Of a DNA stretch of 64,000 nucleotides, positions 1 through 9,507 are shown in pieces. A program made the translations under genes and the position numbers. This stretch comes from Clitopilus passeckerianus (lineage: Eukaryota > Basidiomycota > Agaricomycetes > Agaricales > Entolomataceae). The notes under the pieces are model-generated. The model did no database searches and had not been told where the DNA came from. It saw only the letters and a list, made by a program, of their open reading frames with translations. The stretch covers positions 62,001-126,000 of the forward strand of contig CALYLX010000144.1 in the NCBI GenBank assembly GCA_944990035.1, in the 5' to 3' direction. How positions within the stretch are numbered: the first letter of the stretch is position 1; every line of letters starts with the position of its first letter.

Positions 1-539
1 CCTGCTGACGAGCCGGTAGCTTTCCTACTACGGGGATTGGGTCAAATTGCAGCGCGAAATCCTTACGACAGACCTTTCTCGGTACAAGCCAAGTTGGGAT
101 GTCGTAGCCCGACTGGCTGGCAGTATTCGAACTCTTCAAGACCTGGATCAAACTCTCGTACAGCACTCCGCATGGAGGCTCAACATTCAACAACGTGTCA
201 GCAAAATTGCTCCACTGACAAAAAGGGGGTGGACTGCCGCTGATGCAGAGCAACCATCACCCGATAACGACGAGGCCCTTGCCAGTGCCTCTGCACAACA
301 AATGGATCGGGATGAAATGTTGACGGTGGTTTCCAAGGAGGTGATTGTCCTCACCATCCGCCGCAAAGTCCTCTTGGCTTGTGCACCGGGCTTCGAGGAT
401 CTGTTTCCCGAGTTTCCGAAGCGAGGAACCATAAATCTCCCAGAAAGCTCAAGTACTCTTACATTGCTCCTTCAGTTTCTCCGCCCTGTTAGATGGCCAT
501 CGCTATCCAGTCTGTCATTCCAAGAGATTATCGACCGTG

Positions 540-960
540 TGTTAAGCTAGTATCGCTACACGCTTAACTAAGTATCAAGGGTTCAGCTGCTTAGTCCTCT
601 ACCAGCCTTTGTAGAGACGAGCGAGAGTAATCGAGCGAGTCGAAGTTAAAGCAAATAGCAATGTATAGGCTTTTAGGTCAAGCTGGGGAAGCAAGACCGA
701 AAGCGTGAAAGTATTTATACATGAAGAGTAGGGCTAAGGGTTGGGCATTGCGCAGCAATGCTAAGTAAGCAAAAGTAAGTATGACTCGGAGTGAGTCAGA
801 GTAAGAGTCACGACGAGTCATGGTAAGTAAATATAGTACAAGTATCCCACGATCGTGAGAATACTGAGTAATCGTATAAACGTAAGCGGGGCGGGGAATA
901 GTAATGGTAGATGAGTAAAAGGAAAAAGAGTCCGGGTGCGTATCCAAGGTAACTGTAACA
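540..960 (-). repeat. LTR1 (3' LTR of the full copy)
   Basis: 421 bp with terminal TGTTA..TAACA inverted ends. It is preceded by target site copy CCGTG (535-539). Just internal to it, on the minus strand, lies a short purine run (GAGAGGG, about 961-970) in the polypurine-tract position. By eye it is identical to LTR3. Confidence 0.93.
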
Positions 961-993
961 TTACCCTCTCGCTAGCGTTGAAGTCGCCTGGCT

Positions 994-1875
994 TCAATTC
1001 TTCTTCTTGCCCCAGAAATGGCGGTCTATGTTCTTCCAATAGCGTTGTGGACAGTTAACCGGGTAATGGCCTGGGCCGCGATGATGACACAGACGACAAA
1101 CAAAACGAAAGCAATGGTATTGTCGATGTCTGCCTCCGCAAACATAGCATCGGAAGTGTCGGGGCGGTGGTGGCTGGTTGGCGAGGTATCCGGTACGCGG
1201 CGCCTTCTGTGACGAGATCGTTGAGGAAGAGGGTTCACCAGAGTTGGCGAATCTGACTCTGGTGGGCTTTCGAATGCGGAGAGGTAAGGTGTCGGTGGGT
1301 TTGACATTTGGGTTGACGTTTTCCTTGTCGCTATCTTGATCCTCGGGTATAGTTTGAATGAAGGGATTGTGCTTTATCTTGGCAGCGGTAGCAAGGTTGG
1401 TGACGGGGGGGAATTCTTGGAGGGTTCCTCGAACCTGACGTGCCGTGAGAATCGTCGGTTCTTCGGTGGTTTGATCTTCCTCAGGCCCCCAGGGATTGGC
1501 GGCAAGGGTTTCGAAATCTGTCTCCTCCGGGTTGGGGAACCAACTTCGTCGTTCAGGATAGTGCTGATCAAGGAAGGCTGTACCTCCGGCAGCAAAGAAG
1601 AGGTCGGTGAGGGTTTCCTCCGTGCGTTGGTCAGAGCTGTCAAGAGCTCGATCAAGTTCTTCAAGGGTTTTTGAATATAGGTGGCGTAGACGAGCCACTT
1701 CGTTGCGGAATTCGGTTCTTCGGTCGTGGTAGGCTGAGCCCCGCTCTGCCACTTCGGTGAGGAGGTTGTCGTTGCTGCTCCAGGCAGTGTTCGTACGGAG
1801 CGCCGTAACAGCGGAATCGGTTTTGAAGGTGTTAAGGATGATGGTGCGGTCGTAGGAGGAGACATTGGAGGACAT
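994..1875 (-). CDS. Extra ORF downstream of pol with two zinc-knuckle-like motifs
   Basis: A 293-aa open frame between the pol stop (about 1926) and the 3' LTR, starting at the first in-frame ATG (1875). The N-terminal part is helical-looking and charged (Glu/Arg-rich, roughly residues 30-110). The C-terminal 50 residues hold two metal-binding-like motifs. The first, CYVCGGRHRQYHC, has C-x2-C-x3-H-x4-C spacing. The second, CRLCHHRGPGHYPVNC, has C-x2-C-x6-H-x4-C spacing. A basic tail ending in GKKKN follows. Most Ty3/gypsy elements have only gag and pol, and this ORF sits where an env-like gene would lie. It shows no signal peptide or membrane segment, so it is not Env-like. A second nucleic-acid-binding or accessory Gag-like protein is my inference. 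It is absent from the partial copy. Confidence 0.6.
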   Translation of the reverse strand: MSSNVSSYDRTIILNTFKTDSAVTALRTNTAWSSNDNLLTEVAERGSAYHDRRTEFRNEVARLRHLYSKTLEELDRALDSSDQRTEETLTDLFFAAGGTAFLDQHYPERRSWFPNPEETDFETLAANPWGPEEDQTTEEPTILTARQVRGTLQEFPPVTNLATAAKIKHNPFIQTIPEDQDSDKENVNPNVKPTDTLPLRIRKPTRVRFANSGEPSSSTISSQKAPRTGYLANQPPPPRHFRCYVCGGRHRQYHCFRFVCRLCHHRGPGHYPVNCPQRYWKNIDRHFWGKKKN

Positions 1876-1925
1876 TATAAGCAAGATGTGTTTGCTTCGG
1901 CAAAGTGCTGTGGGTTGATGGAGAT

Positions 1926-2603
1926 TCACCGAATGTTCTTCCTCTTCTTATATGCTTCAAGGGTCTTCTTGGCGTTCTGGAGGTTTCTCACAGGTTCCCA
2001 TGAGTTCTCCGATGTCGGATATCCTTTCCACTTGATCTTGTAAAGGATCTTCCCACGATGTCGTTTGTGTGCGACAATTTCTTCCACTTCCCATTCTTCT
2101 TCTTGATTGATGAGGTCAGGTGGCAGTTCTAGGAAATTGGGCCCATGTGTCTCGGTTTCCTTGTATGGTGTGAGGAGGGTGGCGTGGAACACAGGGTGAA
2201 TTTTCCATGCTCGGGGTAGTTCTAATCTGTAGGTCAGCGGACCTAGAACTTCTTTGATCGTGAAGGGGCCTTCTCGTCGTGGCGTGAACTTCTTTGAGTA
2301 GTATGCCAGTTTTAGGTTAGTTGTTTCCAACCAAACCTTCTGTCCTTGTTCAAATGGTTTGAAGTTACTTCGGACACGTTCGGCCATCTTTCGTCTCGCA
2401 AGTTCATGGGCGGCCGCAGCTTCGTCTCGTGCCTGTTGGAGTTCTTTCATTCGGGTTTCCGCAGCAGGGACATTGGTCTTCTGATATGGAAGGGGAATAG
2501 CACGTGGTTCTGCTCCGTTCATTAGGTAGAATGGAGTTTGTGCGGTGACGGCATGAACACGTTTGTTATGGGCGAATTCCATTAGGGAATTAGTTCTAGC
2601 CAT
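1926..2603 (-). CDS. Pol 3' part: integrase C-terminus and chromodomain, frameshifted from the rest of pol
   Basis: Continues the integrase after a one-base frame break at about 2588. It begins with the integrase core end (SLMEFAHNKRVHA), then a polybasic region and the GPY-type segment (REGPFTIKEVLGPLTYRLEL). It ends with a chromodomain of about 50 residues containing WEVEEIVAHKR, YKIKWKGYP and NSWEPVRNL, with the aromatic residues that bind methylated histone tails. Chromodomains are typical of the chromovirus clade of Ty3/gypsy elements, where they are thought to guide integration. It lacks its own convincing start, so in this copy the tail is separated from pol. Confidence 0.9.
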   Translation of the reverse strand: MARTNSLMEFAHNKRVHAVTAQTPFYLMNGAEPRAIPLPYQKTNVPAAETRMKELQQARDEAAAAHELARRKMAERVRSNFKPFEQGQKVWLETTNLKLAYYSKKFTPRREGPFTIKEVLGPLTYRLELPRAWKIHPVFHATLLTPYKETETHGPNFLELPPDLINQEEEWEVEEIVAHKRHRGKILYKIKWKGYPTSENSWEPVRNLQNAKKTLEAYKKRKNIR

Positions 2604-5600
2604 TTCTCGGGGTTGTTGGCGCAGAATAGTCGGAGATAAGCGCCAATGTCTTGGTTGACGCGTTCGGTTTCTCCATCTGCTTGTGGGTGATATGCGGTTG
2701 TCATGGAAAGCTTGATTCCTAGGAGTCGTCCTAGTTCTTGGAATACTTTGGATGCGAATTGTGGACCTCTATCGGATATCAGTTTGTCAGGAAGTCCGAA
2801 TCTTCTGTAGACAGCATCCAGGTAGTTGTTGGCAGTGCCTAGGGCGTCAATGGTCTTCTTGCAAGGGATCAAAATTACCCCCTTACTAAGGCCATGGTCT
2901 ACCACGACCATGAGTGAGTCGTAACCGTTAACCTCAGGAAGATCAGTGATGAAATCTGTAGAGGCAAGTTCGAAGGGTCGTGTGGCGGTAAATTTGACTG
3001 GGTTCAGGGGAGGTGCCGTGGGGTGTGTATTGACCTTCATCTGTTGGCAAGGGGCACATCCATCAACGTAGGATTTGACAGTTCCAAACATTCTGGGCCA
3101 CCAGTAGTGTTCGGAAATTAACTCCATCGTCTTGAATGCTCCGGGGTGCCCGGCCATAGGTGCGTCATGATACTTCTGTATGAGGCTTCGTCGTAGGGTA
3201 GCGTCATTAGGGACGTAGCATCGCCCTCGGAAGAAGAGGAGAGAGTCTTCTACTTTCCAGTCGGCTAAAGCTGATTTGATGGGGGTAGAGTGGTTCTTCA
3301 GGTGTCGTATTGCTTCCGTGAAGAATTCGTCTTTCATCATGTGTTCAGCAAATTCCGCCTTAAGTTCGGTGTCAATTGTTTGGATGAAGAGTTTATCAGG
3401 TAGCATGGTGATGTCTTCGTTGTCGGTGTCGTGGTCTAGAATGTGATCTGCTCGTCGGGATAGTTCGTCAGATTGGACCATCTGAGTTCCTGGTACATGG
3501 ACTAGGTTTAGGTCATATTGGGAGAGGAGTAAACTCCATCGTGCTTGTCGTCGGCTAAGTTTCTGTGGCGTTCGGTAGTAGGTCAGGTTCTTATGGTCGG
3601 AGAATACCGTGACAGGGTGGGCTGATCCTTGTAGATAGTGTCGCCAAGTCTCCAGTGCTCTGACTATAGCGAGTAGTTCCCTGTCGTAGATTTCGTAGTT
3701 CCGTTCGGTTGGGGTGAAGGAGTGAGAGATGTATCCACAAGGGTGCCAGTCGTTATTTTCGTCTCGTTGGCGTAGCACTGCTCCTGTTGCCCACTTGGAT
3801 GCATCACATTCAATGGTGAATGGTTTCGTTGGATCGGGCATCGTGAGTACAGGTGTCTCCGCGAACCTTTTCTTTAGGGCTTCAAATGCCTCTTCTTGTT
3901 CCTTTCCCCATGTAAAGGGCTGATCTTTCTTGGTGAGATTGTTCAGGGGTCGGGCTAGTTCCGCATATTTCCCTATGAACCTTCGGTAGAAGTTGCCAAA
4001 TCCCAAAAAGGACCGAACTTCTTTTACGGTGGTCGGGGTTGGCCATTTCTTTATCCCATCGAGTTTAGTCGGGTCCATGTGGATCTTGTCTGGCGATATG
4101 ATCATTCCAAGGAATTCGACTTCTGTCACGTTGAATTTGCATTTCTCAGCTTTGAGGAACAGGTTGTGTTCCATCAGCCTTTGGAGTACCCGTTTGGTGC
4201 GCTTCTCATGTTCTCTTGGGTCTTTAGAGAAGAGTAACATGTCATCCATGTAGATGATTAACCATCCTTCATCGATCATGTCTCTGAAGATGTGGTTCAT
4301 CATTGCTTGAAACGTGGCTGGGGAGTTGCATAGTCCAAAGAACATGACGGTGGGTTCAAACAAGCCTCGATTTGTTTTGAAGGCTGCTTTCCACTCGTCT
4401 CCTTCTTTGATCCGGACATTATGATATCCCCATCGGATGTCTAGTTTTGTGAAAATCTTTGCTCCTCTGAGTTTGTCGAGTAGGTCGCTGACTAGTGGTA
4501 AGGGGTAGGCATTCTTGACAGTTCCACTGTTGAGATATCGGTAATCTTGGCAGGGTCGTAGTGCGTTTGCTTCTTTCTTCGCTACAAAGAAGAAGGGTGA
4601 TGCTTGAGGTGATTTCGAGGGTCGGATGTATCCTTTCCGTAAGTTTTCTTCGAGAAATTTGTCCATTTCGGCTTGCTCCTTTGGGTTGAGAGGGTAGACC
4701 TTGCAGTCTTTCGGGACAAAGTCTGGTTTGAGATCAATGGCGTGATCCCAAGGCCGAGATGGGGGAAATCGTTCTGATGCTTCTTTCTCGAAGACTTTCT
4801 TGAATTCGTGGTATTCGGGGGGAATGAGGTCTTCAAGTTTCTTCTTGACTTCTTCGGTTTTCTGATGTTCTAGGGCCTGGGAGATGGATGTCTTGGCGCG
4901 GATCCAGACGTTCTGGGTCGGGACGAATCGCAGTGATCCTCTATCTCGGGTGATTCGGGAGATATTTGCGGCTCGGATTCTTCTGATTTCTGGTTCTCGA
5001 TGTTCATTCGTCAATGGGGAATTGGCTCGTTCAAATATCCCCATCACTGGTTCTCCTTTCACATAGGCAATAACCAGGTCTTGTTCATCATTGGGTTCTT
5101 CTAAGGGTGTTTCAATGGGTTCGGGTTCGTCGGGTACGTTGGAAATGTCTGGGCGTGATTCCTCTGTTGCGGCTAGTCGTCTGATCTGGACTCGGGCAAG
5201 GGCCGTGCGTAGCGGGGATGTCTTGACGCGCTTGGGATTAATGAATAGTGTCCCCTTTTGCCAGTTGATTTCTGGATTCGTTCGCTTCAGCCATGGGAGT
5301 CCGAGGATCAGGTGTTCATTCCCTAATCCGGTGACCAGGCACCGTTCTGACGCCTTGTGTTTCCCTATCCCTATATCGACCCAGGTGTAATGGGTGATTT
5401 GCCCTGTTTTGTTGATAGTGCCGTCAACATTCTTGGCAGTGAGAGGTTGTCGAAGGGGATGTGTTTTGATTCGATGGCGGGCGACGAATTCTTTGTCGAT
5501 GAATAGTCCTTGAGCACCTGAGTCGACTAGTGCTTTGGTTTCAACGGTTCTTTCTTCATTCGGAGCAGAGACCTTAATGGGTAGACGCATAGATTTATCA

Positions 5601-5659
5601 AAAGGTTCTGCATACGACATAGAAGAAATCAGTATTGTGGCGGGTTCAGACGTTGACAC
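2582..5659 (-). CDS. pol: Pol polyprotein: protease, reverse transcriptase, RNase H, integrase core
   Basis: 1025 codons. The aspartic protease motif VDSGAQGLFID lies near residues 45-55. Reverse transcriptase follows, with FTKLDIRWGYHNVRI, the FGLCNSPATFQ block and catalytic YMDD at 4241-4252. RNase H begins FTIECDASKWATGAVL and includes YDRELLAIVRALE. The integrase has an HHCC zinc finger (H..GHPGAFKT..C-x2-C) and the catalytic D, D and E residues in STDFITDLP, SDRGPQF and DGETERVNQ. The order PR-RT-RH-IN defines Ty3/gypsy. No ATG opens this frame; it begins after a TGA and overlaps the end of gag in the -1 frame, so expression by -1 frameshifting at TTTTTAG (5671-5677) is likely. The frame stops at 2582 because of an apparent missing base in ATTCCCTAATGG, which removes the integrase tail and chromodomain. 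Confidence 0.93.
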   Translation of the reverse strand: MSTSEPATILISSMSYAEPFDKSMRLPIKVSAPNEERTVETKALVDSGAQGLFIDKEFVARHRIKTHPLRQPLTAKNVDGTINKTGQITHYTWVDIGIGKHKASERCLVTGLGNEHLILGLPWLKRTNPEINWQKGTLFINPKRVKTSPLRTALARVQIRRLAATEESRPDISNVPDEPEPIETPLEEPNDEQDLVIAYVKGEPVMGIFERANSPLTNEHREPEIRRIRAANISRITRDRGSLRFVPTQNVWIRAKTSISQALEHQKTEEVKKKLEDLIPPEYHEFKKVFEKEASERFPPSRPWDHAIDLKPDFVPKDCKVYPLNPKEQAEMDKFLEENLRKGYIRPSKSPQASPFFFVAKKEANALRPCQDYRYLNSGTVKNAYPLPLVSDLLDKLRGAKIFTKLDIRWGYHNVRIKEGDEWKAAFKTNRGLFEPTVMFFGLCNSPATFQAMMNHIFRDMIDEGWLIIYMDDMLLFSKDPREHEKRTKRVLQRLMEHNLFLKAEKCKFNVTEVEFLGMIISPDKIHMDPTKLDGIKKWPTPTTVKEVRSFLGFGNFYRRFIGKYAELARPLNNLTKKDQPFTWGKEQEEAFEALKKRFAETPVLTMPDPTKPFTIECDASKWATGAVLRQRDENNDWHPCGYISHSFTPTERNYEIYDRELLAIVRALETWRHYLQGSAHPVTVFSDHKNLTYYRTPQKLSRRQARWSLLLSQYDLNLVHVPGTQMVQSDELSRRADHILDHDTDNEDITMLPDKLFIQTIDTELKAEFAEHMMKDEFFTEAIRHLKNHSTPIKSALADWKVEDSLLFFRGRCYVPNDATLRRSLIQKYHDAPMAGHPGAFKTMELISEHYWWPRMFGTVKSYVDGCAPCQQMKVNTHPTAPPLNPVKFTATRPFELASTDFITDLPEVNGYDSLMVVVDHGLSKGVILIPCKKTIDALGTANNYLDAVYRRFGLPDKLISDRGPQFASKVFQELGRLLGIKLSMTTAYHPQADGETERVNQDIGAYLRLFCANNPEKWLELIP

Positions 5660-5670
5660 TGGCCGCCGTT

Positions 5671-6984
5671 CTAAAAATCCTCATCGAGCTCATTCCAGAA
5701 GCTCTCCAATTCTTCCGCTTCCAACGCTCTAATGGTTCTGACAAGATCTTTGATGTTTTTCTTGCCATAGGAGTTGGTGCTGGACTGCTTTCCTCCTCTG
5801 CGTTCAGGGCATTCTCGAGAGCGATGCCCTTTCTTGAAACAGCGGAAGCATTTCCCTTCCTTCATTAACTCCTTTCTCTTTTCAAAAGATAGGGCGTCAA
5901 TGTCCATGGCGTTAGGGTCTGCCGTGGTGTGGGTATTGCGGGGATTTGCGTGGGAAATAGGAGGGAGTCCTCTGTTGCGGCGGATGACATTCTGTCCTCT
6001 ACGCCATTGCGCATCAAATCGGGCAGCGTGTTCGTACCATCCGTTAATGGTGATGGGAAGAATGGGGAGGTTATAGATCTTTTCAATGATCTTGGAGTTG
6101 AGTCCTTTCTGGAAGAATTCAATCTTCGCTTTTTCATCGGTGATCCCGGAGGCGGAGATAAGGACTTTGAATTGAGATATGTAATCGTCAATTGGTCCTT
6201 TCTGCGTGAGAGCATCGAGGGACGCAAATGCCTGTCCTTCTCCGTCTACTGGGTAAAAGGCGTTGATGAACTCTTTCTCGAATTGCTTGAAATCGGGGAG
6301 GATGATGTCGTTATCTTTGTTTGTGTGGTTCTGACAGAAAGATCGTTTCCATGCCAAAGCGGTTCCTTTCTTCAAAAAGGAAAGTGCAAAAGCGATTTGC
6401 TTGTTGTTGTTGTTGTAGATGTGGTCGTTCAGGCTTAGGTACATCTTGACTTCCAACAACCAAACTTCGGCATTTCTTCGGTCACCATCATATTCAAATG
6501 GTTGTCCCATTCGGAGTTCGGCGAGTTTCTTTGGTTCAGGGTTGGTTGGAGCCATTTCTGGTGGTTCTTGTTTCGGGGTTTGTGCGGGTGTCGGAGTCTG
6601 GGTCTGTCTGGGGGGTTCTGGTTCTGTTTCCGATTCTTCTTCGGGTTCTTGCTCTGTTTCCGATTCTTCTTCGGGTTCTTGCTCTGGTTCTGATTCTGGT
6701 TCGGGGTTTGGCTGTGGTTCTGGTTTCTTTACTTCTTCGGTGAAGTAGGCGCTGCTAAGGTAGTCGCCAAATCGATATTGTCGCGGGTCTTCGTCTTTCG
6801 GTACCAAGTGTCTCCAACGGTTTGTCTTGAGGTCGAATTCTGAGTAAGTACCGTCGTCAAGTTGTACTACTCTCTCTGTCCCAGTGGGAGTTGAGGCGTT
6901 CGGCGGTCTTGAGGGAGACGTGGTTCCGGTCGGTTCTGCAAGGGTAGTTGACCTCTTGCAGTCAGGTGGTTTGGTGGTTGTGGC
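5671..6984 (-). CDS. gag: Gag-like protein with CCHC zinc knuckle (full copy)
   Basis: Open from just after a TAG (6985-6987) to a TAG at 5671-5673. No ATG is present before 6555 (MAPTNPEPKK), so either translation starts there or an upstream exon or other start feeds in the N-terminal region. The N-terminal part is Pro/Glu/Ser-rich with a tandem 10-residue repeat (EPEEESETEQ, two copies). The middle part is the usual Ty3 Gag capsid-like domain (FEYDGDRRNAEVWLLEVKMY, ALAWKRSF). The C-terminus has one zinc knuckle, CFRCFKKGHRSREC, with C-x2-C-x4-H-x4-C spacing. It lies immediately upstream of pol. The N-terminal acidic region is open and near-identical in both copies, which argues that it is translated somehow. 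Confidence 0.85.
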   Translation of the reverse strand, partial: ATTTKPPDCKRSTTLAEPTGTTSPSRPPNASTPTGTERVVQLDDGTYSEFDLKTNRWRHLVPKDEDPRQYRFGDYLSSAYFTEEVKKPEPQPNPEPESEPEQEPEEESETEQEPEEESETEPEPPRQTQTPTPAQTPKQEPPEMAPTNPEPKKLAELRMGQPFEYDGDRRNAEVWLLEVKMYLSLNDHIYNNNNKQIAFALSFLKKGTALAWKRSFCQNHTNKDNDIILPDFKQFEKEFINAFYPVDGEGQAFASLDALTQKGPIDDYISQFKVLISASGITDEKAKIEFFQKGLNSKIIEKIYNLPILPITINGWYEHAARFDAQWRRGQNVIRRNRGLPPISHANPRNTHTTADPNAMDIDALSFEKRKELMKEGKCFRCFKKGHRSRECPERRGGKQSSTNSYGKKNIKDLVRTIRALEAEELESFWNELDEDF

Positions 6985-7026
6985 CTACGCTTGCGATGAG
7001 CGGGCTATCAGATCAGCTTGACCTTT

Positions 7027-7488
7027 TGTTAAGCTAGTATCGCTACGTGCTCAACCAAGTATCAAGAGTTCAGCTGCTTAGTCCTCTACCAGCCTTTGTA
7101 GAGACGAGCGAGAGTAATCGAGCGAGTCGAAGTTAAAGCAAATAGCGATGTATAGGCTTTTAGGTCAAGCTGGGGAAGCAAGACCGAAAGCGTGAAAGTA
7201 TTTATACATGAAGAGTAGGGCTAAGGGTTGGGCATTGCGCAGCAATGCTAAGTAAGCAAAAGTAAGTATGACTCGGAGTGAGTCAGAGTAAGAGTCACGA
7301 CGAGTCATGGTAAGTAAATATAGTACAAGTATCCCACGATCGTGAGAATACTGAGTAATCATAGCTAAAGGGATGAGTAATGCGCAGCAGTACTGAGTAA
7401 TTGTATAAACGTAAGCGGGGCGGGGATAGTAATGGTAGATGAGTAAAAGGAAAAAGAGTCCGGGTGCGTATCCAAGGTAACTGTAACA
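7027..7488 (-). repeat. LTR2 (5' LTR of the full copy and 3' LTR of the partial copy)
   Basis: 462 bp with TGTTAAGC..CTGTAACA ends. It is about 42 bp longer than LTR1 and LTR3: extra sequence near 7360-7402 lies between two copies of ACTGAGTAAT, as expected for slippage or a divergent allele. It also has substitutions in the first 40 bp (ACGTGCTCAACC against ACACGCTTAACT). Its right edge abuts pol sequence directly, not the normal pre-LTR end. Confidence 0.9.
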
Positions 7489-9507
7489 AATGGGGAATTG
7501 GCTCGTTCGAATATTCCCATCACTGGTTCTCCTTTCACATAGGCAATAACCAGGTCTTGTTCGTCATTGGGTTCTTCTAAGGGTGTTTCAATGGGTTCGG
7601 GTTCGTCGGGTACGTTGGAAATGTCTAGGCGTGATTCCTCTGTTGCGGCTAGTCGTCTGATCTGGACTCGGGCAAGGGCCGTGCGTAGCAGGGATGTCTT
7701 GACGCGCTTGGGATTAATGAATAGTGTCCCCTTTTGCCAGTTGATTTCTGGATTCGTTCGCTTCAGCCATGGGAGTCCGAGGATCAGGTGTTCATTCCCT
7801 AATCCAGTGACCAGGCACCGTTCTGACGCCTTGTGTTTCCCTATCCCTATATCGACCCAGGTGTAATGGGTGATTTGCCCTGTTTTGTTGATAGTGCCGT
7901 CGACGTTCTTGGCAGTGAGAGGTTGTCGAAGGGGATGTGTTTTGATTCGATGGCAGGCGACGAATTCTTTGTCGATGAATAGTCCTTGAGCACCTGAGTC
8001 GACTAGTGCTTTGGTTTCAACGGTTCTTTCTTCATTCGGAGCAGAGACCTTAATGGGTAGACGCATAGATTTATCAAAAGGTTCTGCATACGACATAGAA
8101 GAAATCAGTATTGTGGCGGGTTCAGACGTTGACACTGGCCGCCGTTCTAAAAATCCTCATCGAGCTCATTCCAGAAGCTCTCCAATTCTTCCGCTTCCAA
8201 CGCTCTAATGGTTCTGACAAGATCTTTGATGTTTTTCTTGCCATAGGAGTTGGTGTTGGACTGCTTTCCTCCTCTGCGTTCAGGGCATTCTCGAGAGCGA
8301 TGTCCTTTCTTGAAACAGCGGAAACATTTCCCTTCCTTCATTAACTCCTTTCTCTTTTCAAAAGATAAGGCGTCAATGTCCATGGCGTTAGGGTCTGCTG
8401 TGGCGTGGGTATTGCGGGGATTTGCATGGGAAATAGGGGGGAGTCCTCTGTTGCGGCGGATGACGTTCTGTCCTCTACGCCATTGTGCATCAAATCGGGC
8501 AGCGTGTTCGTACCATCCGTTAATGGTGACGGGAAGAATGGGGAGGTTATAGATCTTTTCGATGATCTTGGAGTTGAGTCCTTTCTGGAAGAATTCAATC
8601 TTCGCCTTTTCATCGGTGATCCCGGAGGCGGAGATAAGGACTTTGAATTGAGATATGTAATCGTCAATTGGTCCTTTCTGCGTGAGAGCGTCTAGGGATG
8701 CAAATGCCTGTCCTTCTCCGTCTACTGGGTAGAAGGCGTTGATGAATTCTTTCTCGAATTGTTTGAAATCGGGAGGATGATGTCGTTATCTTTGTTTGTG
8801 TAGTTCTGGCAGAAAGATCGTTTCCATGCCAAAGCGGTTCCTTTCTTCAAAAAGGAAAGTGCAAAAGCGATTTGCTTGTTGTTGTTGTCGTAGATGTGGT
8901 CGTTCAGGCTTAGGTACATCTTGACTTCCAACAACCAAACTTCGGCATTTCTTCGGTCACCATCATATTCAAATGGTTGTCCCATTCGGAGTTCGGCGAG
9001 TTTCTTTGGTTCAGGGTTGGTTGGAGCCATTTCTGGTGGTTCTTGTTTCGGGGTTTGTGCGGGTGTCGGAGTCTGGGTCTGTCTGGGGGGTTCTGGTTCT
9101 GTTTCCGATTCTTCTTCGGGTTCTTGCTCTGTTTCCGATTCTTCTTCGGGTTCTTGCTCTGGTTCTGATTCTGGTTCGAGGTCTGGCTGTGGTTCTGGTT
9201 CTGGGTTCTTTACTTCTTCGGTGAAGTAGGCGCTGCTAAGGTAGTCGCCAAATCGATATTGTCGCGGGTCTTCGTCTTTCGGTACCAAATGTCTCCAACG
9301 GTTTGTCTTAAGATCGAATTCTGAGTAAGTACCGTCGTCAAGTTGTACTACTCTCTCTGTCCCAGTGGGAGTTGAGGCGTTCGGCGGTCTTGAGGGAGAC
9401 GTGGTTCCGGTCAGTTCTGCAAGGGTAGTTGACCTCTTGCAGTCGGGTGGTTTGGTGGTTGTGGCCTACGCTTGCGATGAGCGGGCTATCAGATCAGCTT
9501 GACCTTT
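7489..9507 (-). mobile_element. Partial second internal region (gag plus start of pol)
   Basis: Near-identical to 5013-7026 of the full copy. About 4.05 kb corresponding to 961-5012 is missing, so LTR2 joins directly to the pol region just after the protease. The junction has CA/CAA microhomology (LTR end GTAACA, pol GTCAATGG). The gag frame is broken by loss of one G near 8770 (GAAATCGGGAGG against GAAATCGGGGAGG), which shifts the frame after DNDIILP. The remaining gag end with the zinc knuckle is at 8147-8383 and the protease part is at 7489-8135. Incomplete and not autonomous. Confidence 0.9.

Noticed and set aside
6620..6690. Short tandem repeat that could be taken for a minisatellite
   Set aside because: It is a 30-bp in-frame repeat inside gag coding for an acidic decapeptide.
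6419..6748. Long plus-strand open frames opposite gag (Gly/Ser- or Phe/Leu-rich)
   Set aside because: They are shadows of the Pro/Glu/Ser-rich gag repeat on the minus strand and recur identically in the second copy.
7365..8135. 256-aa open frame running from the protease into LTR2
   Set aside because: An artefact of the internal deletion that joins pol to the LTR; not a distinct gene.
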